The position numbers and the translations under genes are program-made. Positions 8,337 through 16,461 of a DNA stretch of 64,000 nucleotides are shown here, in pieces (within the stretch, counting starts at the first letter, position 1; each line of letters begins with the position of its first letter). Origin of the DNA: Flagellimonas spongiicola. Lineage in GTDB: Bacteria; Bacteroidota; Bacteroidia; Flavobacteriales; Flavobacteriaceae. The stretch is taken from contig NZ_JAMFMA010000001.1 of NCBI RefSeq assembly GCF_023502425.1, positions 434,001 through 498,000 of the forward strand. Reading direction: 5' to 3'. Under the pieces are notes generated by a model. That model worked only from the letters and a program-made list of their open reading frames with translations. It was not told where the DNA came from and did no database searches.

Positions 8337-8891
8337 GTGTCAAATACAAAATTCAAGATAGGGGATAAGGTAGAAGTCTTGGATGAGAATATCACCGGCT
8401 ACGTTGACGATTTGGTAGGAGAAACGGTGATTGTAATTACGGAAGATGGATTTCCGTTAAGCTATCAAGCCGATGAACTTTTGTTGAAAAAAGAAGGTAT
8501 CAAGGTTTCCAACTATGAAGCATCTATGGTCAAAAAAGAGAAAGACCGTCCTTCAAAAAAAAGAACAAGCACCCCAAAACCAAAGCAGCGAAATGCTCCC
8601 AAAATGGAAGTTGATCTTCACGTCCATCAGCTTATTAAATCCACAAGGGGGATGAGTAAATTTGATATTGTAAACCTTCAATTGGACACAGCAAAAAGAC
8701 AATTGGAATTTGCCATCCAAAGACGAATACAGAAAATAGTGTTCATTCACGGTGTAGGGGAAGGTATCCTCAAGGAAGAACTAGGCTATTTGTTTCGAAA
8801 ATATGAAGGTATAGATTGGTATGATGCCGATTACCAAAAATATGGAATGGGAGCCACAGAAGTTTATATATGCCAAAGCGCTAATTCGTGA
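8337..8891 (+). CDS. Smr-domain protein (DUF2027/Smr)
   Basis: 184 aa starting at GTG; no ATG lies near in frame. Residues 1-60 form a small beta domain beginning FKIGDKVEVLDE, followed by a basic, lysine-rich linker. A C-terminal Smr domain has DLHVH at 93-97 and IHGVGEGIL at 138-146. The Smr fold occurs alone or at the end of MutS2 and is associated with nuclease or nucleic-acid binding activity, including ribosome rescue in stand-alone members. The stop overlaps the convergent lipoprotein gene by 11 bases. Confidence 0.87.
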   Translation: MSNTKFKIGDKVEVLDENITGYVDDLVGETVIVITEDGFPLSYQADELLLKKEGIKVSNYEASMVKKEKDRPSKKRTSTPKPKQRNAPKMEVDLHVHQLIKSTRGMSKFDIVNLQLDTAKRQLEFAIQRRIQKIVFIHGVGEGILKEELGYLFRKYEGIDWYDADYQKYGMGATEVYICQSANS

Positions 8892-9399
8892 TGGCTGTGC
8901 TCACTATGCCAAACTCATCAATGGTTAAATTGGTTATTCGTTCTCCATTTTCGGTGATAAAGGAGACCCCACTTAGTGTGATATTGTGTTCAAATTCGGT
9001 CTGATCTGCATTAGCCGTGGTCACAATGGTTACAAGACCATCTTCAGCAACAACTTCCTGGCTAACGGTGGGTGTGGCTGGAGGTACATCGGAACAGAAG
9101 TAACTTGAACTTACCCCATCCGAGAAATTTCGGTAAATCAATTGTGATTGGCTGGATATACTACTTTCTGTAATTACGGTTTCCCCAATCGAGCCATTAT
9201 TCAAAACGCCACTTTGCAACGTAAGTATTAACGCTTCGCTATTGTTGATTTTAAAAAGCAAATTTCCAGTATCCGCTTGTGGGGCATCACAAAACTGTAT
9301 GATTTCGTCATTAAAATCGATGGTTTCAATCTGAAGGTCGCCATCACTGCAAGAAACAAGAGCTAACACAAGCAAGAAAGGGAAGAAGATTTTTTTCAT
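8881..9399 (-). CDS. Flavobacterial lipoprotein of unknown function
   Basis: 172 aa. A lipoprotein signal peptide ends with LALVSC (Cys17), followed by SDGD, an acidic stretch of the kind that directs Bacteroidota lipoproteins to the outer surface. The rest is predicted beta-rich, with Cys37 and Cys102 as possible disulfide partners. I recognise no domain. It has its own promoter boxes upstream and is convergent with the Smr gene. Confidence 0.8.
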   Translation of the reverse strand: MKKIFFPFLLVLALVSCSDGDLQIETIDFNDEIIQFCDAPQADTGNLLFKINNSEALILTLQSGVLNNGSIGETVITESSISSQSQLIYRNFSDGVSSSYFCSDVPPATPTVSQEVVAEDGLVTIVTTANADQTEFEHNITLSGVSFITENGERITNLTIDEFGIVSTAITN

Positions 9400-9403
9400 G
9401 GCC

Positions 9404-9427
9404 CAAATTTAAAGTAATTCAAAATTA
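9404..9427 (-). promoter_or_regulatory. Two overlapping-range -7 boxes upstream of the lipoprotein gene
   Basis: On the minus strand, boxes of the form TAnnTTTG lie at 9427-9420 (TAATTTTG) and 9411-9404 (TAAATTTG). The first leaves a leader of about 14 bases before the ATG at 9399. The second would give a nearly leaderless message. No convincing -33 element is seen. Confidence 0.35.
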
Positions 9428-9476
9428 ATACCTGAATCAAGGAGTAGACTTTAAAAGAAATTAACTTTATTTCACC

Positions 9477-9484
9477 TATTTTTG
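9477..9484 (+). promoter_or_regulatory. -7 box upstream of the cysteine desulfurase gene
   Basis: TATTTTTG matches TAnnTTTG exactly and lies 26 bases before the ATG at 9511, predicting transcription from about 9491. The -33 region is AT-rich without a clean TTG. Confidence 0.42.
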
Positions 9485-9510
9485 ATGATTGGAAAATTGA
9501 TAGCTTAATC

Positions 9511-10659
9511 ATGCAAAAAGTGTATCTAGATAACGCGGCTACAACACAGGTTAGGGCTGAGGTTATCTCAAAAATGCAAGTGGCATTGTCGGACTTTTAT
9601 GGCAATCCATCCAGCACCCATAGTTTTGGTAGGTCAGCTAAAACTGCTGTAGAACAAGCACGCAAGACTATTGCCAAAACTCTTAATGCCCATCCATCCG
9701 AGATTATTTTTACTTCTGGAGGAACTGAAGCTGATAATATGATCCTTCGTTGCGCGGTTCGTGATTTGGAAGTGAAGACAATCATAACTTCCAAAATAGA
9801 ACATCATGCTGTATTGCATACTGCAGAGGAGTTGGAAAAAGAGTATGGAATAAACTTACTTTTTGTGGATTTGGATGCATTTGGTAATCCTGATATTGGG
9901 CACTTAAAAACGCTTTTAGCTCAAGATGCATCCAAGAAACTTGTAAGTCTTATGCATGTAAATAATGAAATAGGCAACTTGGTTGATATCAACGCTATTG
10001 GTGAATTGAGTAAGGAACATAATGCTTTGTTCCATTCAGATACGGTACAATCCGTAGGCCATTATCCTTGGGATGTACAAGCAACTTCAGTAGACTTTTT
10101 TACCGCAGCTGCTCATAAGTTCCATGGGCCCAAAGGTGTTGGTTTTGCATTTATCCGCAAGAATTCAGGCTTAAAACCCATGATTTTTGGAGGCTCCCAA
10201 GAAAGAGGGTATAGAGCAGGGACAGAACCGTTTCACAATATCGTTGGTTTAGAGGAAGCTTTTGTGCAGTCCTATGACAACTTGGAGGAAGAAATGGCAT
10301 ATGTAAAAGGGTTGAAGCAGTATTTTATTGAAAAAATCCAAGAAGCAATTCCCGGAGTACAGTTCAATGGGCATTCAGGTGACCTTGAAAAAAGCACTTA
10401 TACATTGGCCAATGTGCGATTGCCAATTGATAAGCAAAAGGCATTGATGCTTTTGTTTCACTTGGATATCAAAGGAATTGCTTGTTCAAAAGGAAGCGCT
10501 TGTCAATCTGGAAGTGCAATGGGTTCGCATGTGCTTACTCAAATCCTTCCGACTGAAGAACTTGAAAAACCCTCACTGCGTTTTTCTTTTTCCAAATACA
10601 ACACTAAAGAAGAGTTGGATTACGCAATTGCAGTTCTAAAAGAGTTTTCCGAGAGTTAG
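9511..10659 (+). CDS. Cysteine desulfurase (NifS/IscS class I)
   Basis: 382 aa PLP enzyme that removes sulfur from L-cysteine for Fe-S cluster or thio-modification. The start MQKVYLDNAATT is typical. The PLP lysine is K203 in AAHKFHGPKG. The catalytic loop near 325-331 has CSKGSAC, placing the persulfide Cys at 331 with a second Cys at 325. Length fits the IscS/NifS group; a SufS assignment is unlikely given the longer loop. No scaffold gene is adjacent, so the physiological acceptor is not known. The 3' end overlaps a convergent gene by 4 bases. Confidence 0.92.
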   Translation: MQKVYLDNAATTQVRAEVISKMQVALSDFYGNPSSTHSFGRSAKTAVEQARKTIAKTLNAHPSEIIFTSGGTEADNMILRCAVRDLEVKTIITSKIEHHAVLHTAEELEKEYGINLLFVDLDAFGNPDIGHLKTLLAQDASKKLVSLMHVNNEIGNLVDINAIGELSKEHNALFHSDTVQSVGHYPWDVQATSVDFFTAAAHKFHGPKGVGFAFIRKNSGLKPMIFGGSQERGYRAGTEPFHNIVGLEEAFVQSYDNLEEEMAYVKGLKQYFIEKIQEAIPGVQFNGHSGDLEKSTYTLANVRLPIDKQKALMLLFHLDIKGIACSKGSACQSGSAMGSHVLTQILPTEELEKPSLRFSFSKYNTKEELDYAIAVLKEFSES

Positions 10660-11309
10660 GATTTGTTTTTGCGCTGTTTTTTTTCCTTGTCATAAGGAAA
10701 TTTACGGGAAGCCAATTTCATCATTTTGTCAATAAGTTCGGTGGTATTCTTACCGGTCTTTTTGGTAATTGCCTTTTCATATTTCCAGAGCAATTTTCCA
10801 GAATCACCATCACTGACTTTTACGCCGATTCTACCGTAATTGGCATCCCCGCTAAAGTAATCCAACAAATTAAAATCGGTTGGAACACCCTTGGAGAGTA
10901 AAATGTTAAGGTTCAGATTTCCACTAATTATGCCATCAACCTCTAAAATTTTACAAAGTTCGTTTATGGTATGGATATCTAAATTGTCGTAAGTGATTCC
11001 ATTTTGGGCCAAAATTGCATTGGTGTCTTCAATATTTTGGAAATCCACATTGAACTTTTTACGCTTTTTCCTTTTGGAGAAATAGGTTTCCAAAGCATTT
11101 TGAACGGCGTAACCTTCCTTTTTGGCCAATTCCTTTAGTTCATTGCGATCTACATGGCGCTTTAGATCCAAATTGGCAATAAACGGTATGATTGCAAGAA
11201 CTTCGTGGTGTTCACTTAATTCGTCAAACCTTCGATTTTCATATATGTTCTTTTGGCCGAACGCTGAACTTAACATCACGAAAGCCAAAAGAAAAAGTAA
11301 TTTTTTCAT
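10656..11309 (-). CDS. Exported protein of unknown function, CsgG/TolB-N-like
   Basis: 217 aa with a signal peptide ending SSAFGQ (about residue 19). The mature part has VLAIIPFIANLDLKR, then an alternating helix-strand pattern with GITYDNLDIHTINELCKILEVDGIISG spread over the middle, and ends in a very basic tail. The pattern of a phrase like LAIIPF followed later by a strand with the words VDGIISG resembles outer-membrane assembly factors with a CsgG/TolB-N-type fold. That reading is by eye only. It is 9 bases downstream of the TonB receptor gene, so it probably shares its transcript. Confidence 0.65.
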   Translation of the reverse strand: MKKLLFLLAFVMLSSAFGQKNIYENRRFDELSEHHEVLAIIPFIANLDLKRHVDRNELKELAKKEGYAVQNALETYFSKRKKRKKFNVDFQNIEDTNAILAQNGITYDNLDIHTINELCKILEVDGIISGNLNLNILLSKGVPTDFNLLDYFSGDANYGRIGVKVSDGDSGKLLWKYEKAITKKTGKNTTELIDKMMKLASRKFPYDKEKKQRKNKS

Positions 11310-11318
11310 CAGTGTATT

Positions 11319-13790
11319 TTAAAAACGCAAGCCAAATTTCAAATTTAGAATGCGACCGGTAAGAAAATTTGGGACGGCGAATTGTCGTTGTGTGTCCACA
11401 TCCCTTACCCATGTATTCGTAATGGAATTCTGATTGTTGAACATATTGAAAATTTCAAAACCAACATTGAACTCCTTGAACCTATGCAGCCAATGCCCTT
11501 CGGGGAACTGACTTTTTCTATCGGCAAAAATATAGGAAATTCCCATATCCGCACGTTTATAATCTCTTAATCTATTCTGAAAATCATAGGGATCTACGTA
11601 ATTGGGTGACCCTCCTGGTACTCCTGTATTATAAATTAGGTTGAGGTAGAGTTTTAGGTTAGGAATGGTAGGAATATAGTCTTGGAACAATACACCAAAT
11701 TTCAAACGCTGGTCGGTAGGTCGGGATAGGTAACCGCGTTGGTTGGAGTTTTCTTTGGTCTCCAAATAGCCAAGGCTTACCCAGGATTGCGCCCCTGGCA
11801 CAAAAGCTCCTGTAAGTCGAAAATCAAAGCCGTAGGCGTAAGCTGTTGCATCGTTGTTCGCAGCATAACGAACTCGGACATCCTCAATAGTATATGTATT
11901 TATTTGGGACATATCCTTGTAATACGCTTCGCCAATTAGGGTAAAGGGCCGGTTCCATAAGTTGAAACTGTATTCGCTGCCTAACACATAATGGACGGAT
12001 TTTTGGGCTTTAACTTCTGGGTTGATAGCACCGGTATTGTCCCGTAATTCCCTGTAGAATGGGGGCTGTTGATAACTTCCAATAGCCGCTCTAAATACTA
12101 TATCTTTTTCCCAGTAAGGTTTGATGGAAAATTGTGCTCGCGGACTTAGAATGCTTTGTTTACTTCGTTCAAAACCAACAGCATTAGCGGACCATAGTTG
12201 CGTTCTTATACCAAGGTTATAATACACATCATGTTTGCCTAATTTGGTTTGTTTGGCAAATTGAACATGACCAGAAAAGCGATGGGTTTTTACAAAGTTG
12301 GTGGCTTGGACTTGGTCATAAGCCACTAGGTCTCCAGTGAATGGTTCTTCCGGTTGATTATTTTGAAAAGCTGGTTGAAATGGACGAATGAAAAATCCAG
12401 CGGAATCAATAAATTCCGATTCTCGGAGCTGGTCTCGAATATCCTCAAAGGTATACTTGACTCCCCAATTAATAGTAGAACCGTTATTCTTGTGAATGCC
12501 CCCATGGCTAATGGCGAAAAGTAACGCATCCAACTGGTTTCTGGCTCTATTGTATTGTGATCCTACACCTCTTGAATTGGTTGCCTCACCAAAAGATTCG
12601 TTGTTTAAATTGCTGTCCACCTCGCCTAACTCGTAAGCTGCAATGATATCTGAAAACTCTTCCTCTTGTGTATGGTAAATAGAGGTGGTCAAGTTCAATT
12701 TGGTTTTTTCACTAACCAGAAAATCACCTTTTAATGCAGCTATACCACTTTCATAACTACTCTTTTCTTTCCCTTGATAAAAAATAACCAGAGCCCGTGG
12801 ATCATTCAAGGTGCCAAAATTAGTTTGCCGGGATTGAGGTTCATTATTGTAATCATTGACTGCGTAGGTACCCAAAAACCCAAGCCGAAATTTATCTGAA
12901 AATTGGAAGCTCATGTAATTTTGAACATCGACGAATACAGGGTTGTAATTGCCTTCTGTCTGTTGACTATTCACCAAAAGACCATTATTACGATATCTAA
13001 TACCTGAAATTGCACTGAATCTTTTGTTTTTGGAGGCGGATTCTATTGTAGTTGAAGCGCCTAATAAATCTGCATTAAGTTTAAGCCCAAATGCTGTTGG
13101 AATCTTATAGGTAATATCTAGAACAGAAGACAGTTTATCTCCATATTTAGCTTGAAACCCGCCAGAGGAAAAATCCAAGGACGAAATCATGTCACTATTG
13201 ATAAAGCTCAAACCTTCTTGCTGCGCAGAACGAACCAAGAATGGACGATAGACTTCAATGCCATTGACATAGACCAGGTTTTCATCAAAGTTGCCGCCTC
13301 GGACATTGTATTGCGTACTCAGCTCGTTGTTAAAAGAAACACCGGGAAGAAGCTTCAGTACGTTCTCCACACCTGAATTGGCGCCCGGTATTTTTCTAGC
13401 AATTACTGGGTCGATTGTAGTAATGCCTTCTAGTTTTTTAGAGCCAGTTGGTGTTACTTCAACACCTGCAATTTGGGTGAGGTTTGTTTTCATCACCGGA
13501 TTAAACTCAAAAGTCTCATTGGTGGTCAATATGAGATCTTCTAATATAATAGCTTCATGGCCCAAATGTGTAAAACTTAGTTCTACTTTGGTTTCAGCGA
13601 TAATTACAAGAAGGTAATTTCCATTGGAATCAGTTACTCCACCGGTATCATTTGCGGTAATATTAACATTGGGGAGTGGTTGGCTGTTTTCATCCAGAAC
13701 ACGCCCGAAGACCGTTGCGGTTTGGCTGTAAACACCCGTGGTCCAGATAAGAACCAAGAAAAAAAAGACTTTTTTGCTATAGGATGGCAC
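11319..13790 (-). CDS. TonB-dependent receptor with carboxypeptidase-like regulatory domain
   Basis: 823 aa outer-membrane protein. Signal peptide about 1-22; an N-terminal carboxypeptidase-regulatory-like beta-sandwich (about 25-105, VFGRVLDENSQPLPNV); a plug domain (about 110-225) with VLKLLPGVSF, YNVRGGNFDENLVYVNG and the SGGFQAKYGD block; then a long beta-barrel ending in a C-terminal aromatic residue (GLRF). Such receptors move large ligands with TonB energy; the ligand cannot be read from sequence, and no SusD partner is adjacent. The start codon is GTG and shares one base with the TAG stop of the M23 gene, so the two are coupled. Confidence 0.93.
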   Translation of the reverse strand: MPSYSKKVFFFLVLIWTTGVYSQTATVFGRVLDENSQPLPNVNITANDTGGVTDSNGNYLLVIIAETKVELSFTHLGHEAIILEDLILTTNETFEFNPVMKTNLTQIAGVEVTPTGSKKLEGITTIDPVIARKIPGANSGVENVLKLLPGVSFNNELSTQYNVRGGNFDENLVYVNGIEVYRPFLVRSAQQEGLSFINSDMISSLDFSSGGFQAKYGDKLSSVLDITYKIPTAFGLKLNADLLGASTTIESASKNKRFSAISGIRYRNNGLLVNSQQTEGNYNPVFVDVQNYMSFQFSDKFRLGFLGTYAVNDYNNEPQSRQTNFGTLNDPRALVIFYQGKEKSSYESGIAALKGDFLVSEKTKLNLTTSIYHTQEEEFSDIIAAYELGEVDSNLNNESFGEATNSRGVGSQYNRARNQLDALLFAISHGGIHKNNGSTINWGVKYTFEDIRDQLRESEFIDSAGFFIRPFQPAFQNNQPEEPFTGDLVAYDQVQATNFVKTHRFSGHVQFAKQTKLGKHDVYYNLGIRTQLWSANAVGFERSKQSILSPRAQFSIKPYWEKDIVFRAAIGSYQQPPFYRELRDNTGAINPEVKAQKSVHYVLGSEYSFNLWNRPFTLIGEAYYKDMSQINTYTIEDVRVRYAANNDATAYAYGFDFRLTGAFVPGAQSWVSLGYLETKENSNQRGYLSRPTDQRLKFGVLFQDYIPTIPNLKLYLNLIYNTGVPGGSPNYVDPYDFQNRLRDYKRADMGISYIFADRKSQFPEGHWLHRFKEFNVGFEIFNMFNNQNSITNTWVRDVDTQRQFAVPNFLTGRILNLKFGLRF

Positions 13791-15481
13791 TATTTTCTAA
13801 AAAACGTACTTCGGAAAGTACTGGAATTACCTACATTATCAGTAACGGTAAGCTCAAGATCACATTGTGTTAGATCTAGAATCTTATCATCGAAATTATA
13901 GGTAAGGGTGCGCGTTTTGGGCTCGTATTCCATCAGAATCCACTCGCCATTAAGTGTGGCGCTGTAGGAATTGATTCCGCTAAGATCATCTGAAATTCTT
14001 AAGCTTAGATAATTGTAATTGCTAAGCCATTGCTTTTCTTTAAAATTTCGGGCCTTTATCTCTGGAGCTATAGTATCCTTGGCAAGCGTATAGATTCCAA
14101 GGGACCTGGTACGTGTGGTAAAAGAACCATCTCTTTTGAATGTTTTTGTGTATCGAGGTTCCAGTTTATCATCCAATCGGGCAATAAAAAGCTGTTGTTT
14201 ATCGGCTTCAGCATATTTTGAAGCGTCAAAGCTGATGGTGAAATTCCGGTGTGCGGCTACTCTATTGTTATGAATGGTTACTGTATCGGTTCCTTTCTTT
14301 AGGTCGATGTAAAAATCGCGATAAAACGTGTTCGCCGGGAAATACACCTTAGCAGCGCCCAAATCGAAATTATTAGGTTTATCCGCAATAATATAGTCGT
14401 TTGTTTTATCGGCAATTCTTTCAACAATTGGTTGCTCTCTTTTGCCATCCACGGGGATGACTACCTTGATCTGATTCTGTTCGATATCGGATATTAAAAG
14501 TTCAATCGTATAGGACAAACCTTCTTTAATCTCAATTTTACCATTGTTTTTGAGGTTTTTATAGATGCCTAAACGGTTATGTGGTTCCTTAAAACACTTT
14601 TGGATACGTTGGCGAAATCGGCCAAAATGGGCATAATCAATCAAAGTATTGATGTACCGAGTCTCACCAAAAGAAAACGACTCAAAATCATATTCGGAAT
14701 AAACTGTACCGTTGACAGTTTGTTTAACGGAAAACACACCGTTTTTATTCGCTGCCAAGTCCTGACGGTCAAACCCATGAAACCCAAAGCCAATAGTGCC
14801 AATTGCAGTAACTTTATCCGCCATAAAAGTCCCATCAGCCTGTTTGGTAAAGTTCAATTGTATTTTTCTTCCACTTTTATTGACGACTGCATCTTCGGAA
14901 ATGGGATAACCATATAGCCCCAACATAGTTGGGTTGGTAGCATCACGCACCTCATAGCCATAGAGTAGGGGGTTCGTTGGTTTCTCCGAAACACTACTTC
15001 GAATTTCAAAATGCAAATGTGGGCCTGAGGAGCCGCCGGTATTGCCTGAAAACGCAATTACCGAGCCTTTGGAGACTTTAAGTTCCCCATAATCTGGAAA
15101 TACTTCAACCTCGTAGGATCTCTTGCTATATTGGATTTTTTTGATGTATGCCTCTATTTCCGGACTGAACTTTTGTAAATGGGCATACACTGATGTATAG
15201 CCATTTGGATGCGCAACATAAATGGCTTTCCCGTAACCCCATAAGGAAATTTTGATTCGAGTTACCGTACCGTCCGCTATCGAATATACCGGCAAACCCT
15301 GCCTGCGTTGTGTTTTAATATCTATTCCCGAATGAAAATGGTTAGATCTTAATTCGCCGAAGGTGCCAGCTAAGACCAAGGGGATATCCAAAGGAGATTG
15401 AAAAGCATCTTGGGGATATTTTTCCTGAGCTGATACTAAAAAGGAGAGGAAAAACAAGATTCCGGGTAAATATAAACGCAT
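13790..15481 (-). CDS. M23 family metallopeptidase (exported)
   Basis: 563 aa. Signal peptide ends near SAQ (residue 19). The LytM/M23 catalytic domain is early (about 40-165), with H50-x3-D54 in HFHSGIDIKT and H155-L-H157 in SSGPHLHFEI, so the zinc site is intact. About 400 further residues look like beta domains, including a part with AKVYFPANTFY and a late Ig-like part (DDLSGINSY). It probably cleaves peptidoglycan cross-bridges in the periplasm. It is first of a minus-strand operon with the TonB receptor and a small exported protein. Confidence 0.9.
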   Translation of the reverse strand: MRLYLPGILFFLSFLVSAQEKYPQDAFQSPLDIPLVLAGTFGELRSNHFHSGIDIKTQRRQGLPVYSIADGTVTRIKISLWGYGKAIYVAHPNGYTSVYAHLQKFSPEIEAYIKKIQYSKRSYEVEVFPDYGELKVSKGSVIAFSGNTGGSSGPHLHFEIRSSVSEKPTNPLLYGYEVRDATNPTMLGLYGYPISEDAVVNKSGRKIQLNFTKQADGTFMADKVTAIGTIGFGFHGFDRQDLAANKNGVFSVKQTVNGTVYSEYDFESFSFGETRYINTLIDYAHFGRFRQRIQKCFKEPHNRLGIYKNLKNNGKIEIKEGLSYTIELLISDIEQNQIKVVIPVDGKREQPIVERIADKTNDYIIADKPNNFDLGAAKVYFPANTFYRDFYIDLKKGTDTVTIHNNRVAAHRNFTISFDASKYAEADKQQLFIARLDDKLEPRYTKTFKRDGSFTTRTRSLGIYTLAKDTIAPEIKARNFKEKQWLSNYNYLSLRISDDLSGINSYSATLNGEWILMEYEPKTRTLTYNFDDKILDLTQCDLELTVTDNVGNSSTFRSTFFRK

Positions 15482-15495
15482 AAGGAAATTTATAA

Positions 15496-15511
15496 TTACA
15501 TACGAATGTAA
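15496..15511. repeat. Short inverted repeat upstream of the M23 gene
   Basis: TTACAT, 4 bases, ATGTAA. This 6-base-arm palindrome lies 15 bases upstream of the M23 gene start in the divergent region and could be a regulator site. Chance occurrence is possible in AT-rich DNA. Confidence 0.25.
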
Positions 15512-15591
15512 CCAATGTTTTGATTTAGAAAAAGGTTTCCTTTACTAAAGCGGGTTCGCGGAGCATTCCATCAAGATAAAGAGGAAAACTA

Positions 15592-15622
15592 TTGTGCGGT
15601 TAACAGAGGTTGGTTAACTTTG
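15592..15622 (+). promoter_or_regulatory. Bacteroidota-type promoter for the coiled-coil/zapA operon
   Basis: TTG at 15592-15594 and TAACTTTG at 15615-15622, separated by 20 bases, match the flavobacterial -33/-7 pattern almost ideally. Transcription would start near 15629, 18 bases before the ATG at 15647. Confidence 0.62.
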
Positions 15623-15646
15623 TGTGATACGCATTGATGTTTGCAT

Positions 15647-15937
15647 ATGGGCGAGCTTGTTGAAATTGTTGATTCTTTGGAAAACAAGGTGAGCAAATTG
15701 TTGCACAAAATGGAATTGTTGCACAAAGCTAATACCAAGTTGAAAGAAGAATTGGAATTTGCAAAAGAGGAAAACAAGGTTCAACTAAGCACCATAAATG
15801 AATGGGAGGAGAAATATAACTCCCTAAAAATGGCAAATACAATGCTGGGTAGTAACACTAATAAAACAGAAGCCAAGCTCAAAATAAACACATTGATCCG
15901 TGAATTGGATGTTTGTATCGCCAAACTAGCGGATTAA
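15647..15937 (+). CDS. Small coiled-coil protein upstream of ZapA (ZapB-like candidate)
   Basis: 96 aa from the ATG at 15647; a TTG two codons earlier is also open, but the ATG is preferred. The whole protein is heptad-rich (VDSLENKVSKLLHKM, then repeated Lys/Glu helix), ending with INTLIRELDVCIAKL. It is 14 bases upstream of zapA with its own good promoter. Relatives in Flavobacteriaceae are often named phenylalanyl-tRNA synthetase by error; no synthetase domain is present. By gene pairing and coiled-coil form, a role in Z-ring organisation together with ZapA is an inference. Confidence 0.75.
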   Translation: MGELVEIVDSLENKVSKLLHKMELLHKANTKLKEELEFAKEENKVQLSTINEWEEKYNSLKMANTMLGSNTNKTEAKLKINTLIRELDVCIAKLAD

Positions 15938-15951
15938 GATGCATAGAATAT

Positions 15952-16245
15952 ATGGAGGAGAAGCTCAAAATAAAGCTTTCCATTGCAGATAGGGTATATC
16001 CTTTGACCATAGACCCCAAACAAGAAGAGGGGTTACGTAAAGCGGCCAAAAACATAGAAAATTTGGCTAAGAAGTTTGAGCAAAACTATGCAGTGCGTGA
16101 CAAGCAAGATGTTCTTGCAATGTGTGCCTTACAGTTTGCCTCCAAGATTGAGCAAGGTGGAATAGATAGTTCGGAAAACACCAAAGCGGCATATGAACGC
16201 TTAAAAGCTTTGGACGATTTGGTACATTCCAAACTTGGAGAATAA
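15952..16245 (+). CDS. zapA: Cell division protein ZapA
   Basis: 97 aa from the ATG at 15952; the open frame extends 13 codons upstream, but those residues do not match the family and overlap the preceding gene. The N-terminal beta part LKIKLSIADRVYPLTI and a C-terminal helix are typical of ZapA, which binds and bundles FtsZ at mid-cell. Position just after a coiled-coil gene and just before the 6S RNA candidate mirrors the zapA-ssrS linkage known in Gammaproteobacteria. Confidence 0.88.
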   Translation: MEEKLKIKLSIADRVYPLTIDPKQEEGLRKAAKNIENLAKKFEQNYAVRDKQDVLAMCALQFASKIEQGGIDSSENTKAAYERLKALDDLVHSKLGE

Positions 16246-16272
16246 GTTCTTTTAAATAAAATATTTGTTACT

Positions 16273-16442
16273 GCCCACATTGGTAATTATTTTTTGACAA
16301 ACTCAACACTATTATATTTGAAAAGGGTGAGTTTAGGTTGTAAAAGCAGGCCCTACCTGTATAGGGATCCTTGATCAACTTGTTAGCCCTAAACCTGTAA
16401 TTTGGAGTTTGTACAAAACTTCGGCTAATGTGGGCTTTTTTT
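16273..16442 (+). ncRNA. ssrS: 6S RNA candidate (6S-Flavo type)
   Basis: The 216-base gap between zapA and rny holds three nested long-range stems. The outer stem pairs 16273-16281 with 16427-16435 (9 perfect pairs, extendable to 12 with G-U). The middle stem pairs 16297-16304 with 16405-16412 (8 perfect). The inner stem pairs 16331-16337 with 16388-16394 (7 perfect). A U-run follows at 16436-16442. A rod with a large internal loop and about 170 bases in length is the hallmark of 6S RNA, which binds the housekeeping RNA polymerase. Location after zapA agrees. The exact 5' end is not visible. A structured leader of rny is the alternative. Confidence 0.75.
16293..16320 (+). promoter_or_regulatory. 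Promoter-like element inside the 6S RNA candidate
   Basis: TTTG at 16293-16296 and TATATTTG at 16313-16320 match the -33 and -7 consensus with 16 bases between them. The -7 box falls in the 5' side of the internal loop between the middle and inner stems of the 6S candidate. It may be a real promoter giving a shorter RNA or rny transcript, or it may be the promoter mimic that the RNA offers to polymerase. Confidence 0.5.
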
Positions 16443-16461
16443 ATAACCAAACATAAGCAAC

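Noticed and set aside
15647-15937. Phenylalanyl-tRNA synthetase subunit annotation for the coiled-coil gene
   Set aside because: 96 residues of heptad repeats without any synthetase domain; the name in relatives is a database artefact.
16273-16442. Outer stem read as an ordinary rho-independent terminator of zapA
   Set aside because: The arms are about 145 bases apart, far beyond any terminator loop, and two further nested stems lie inside; a structured RNA explains it better.
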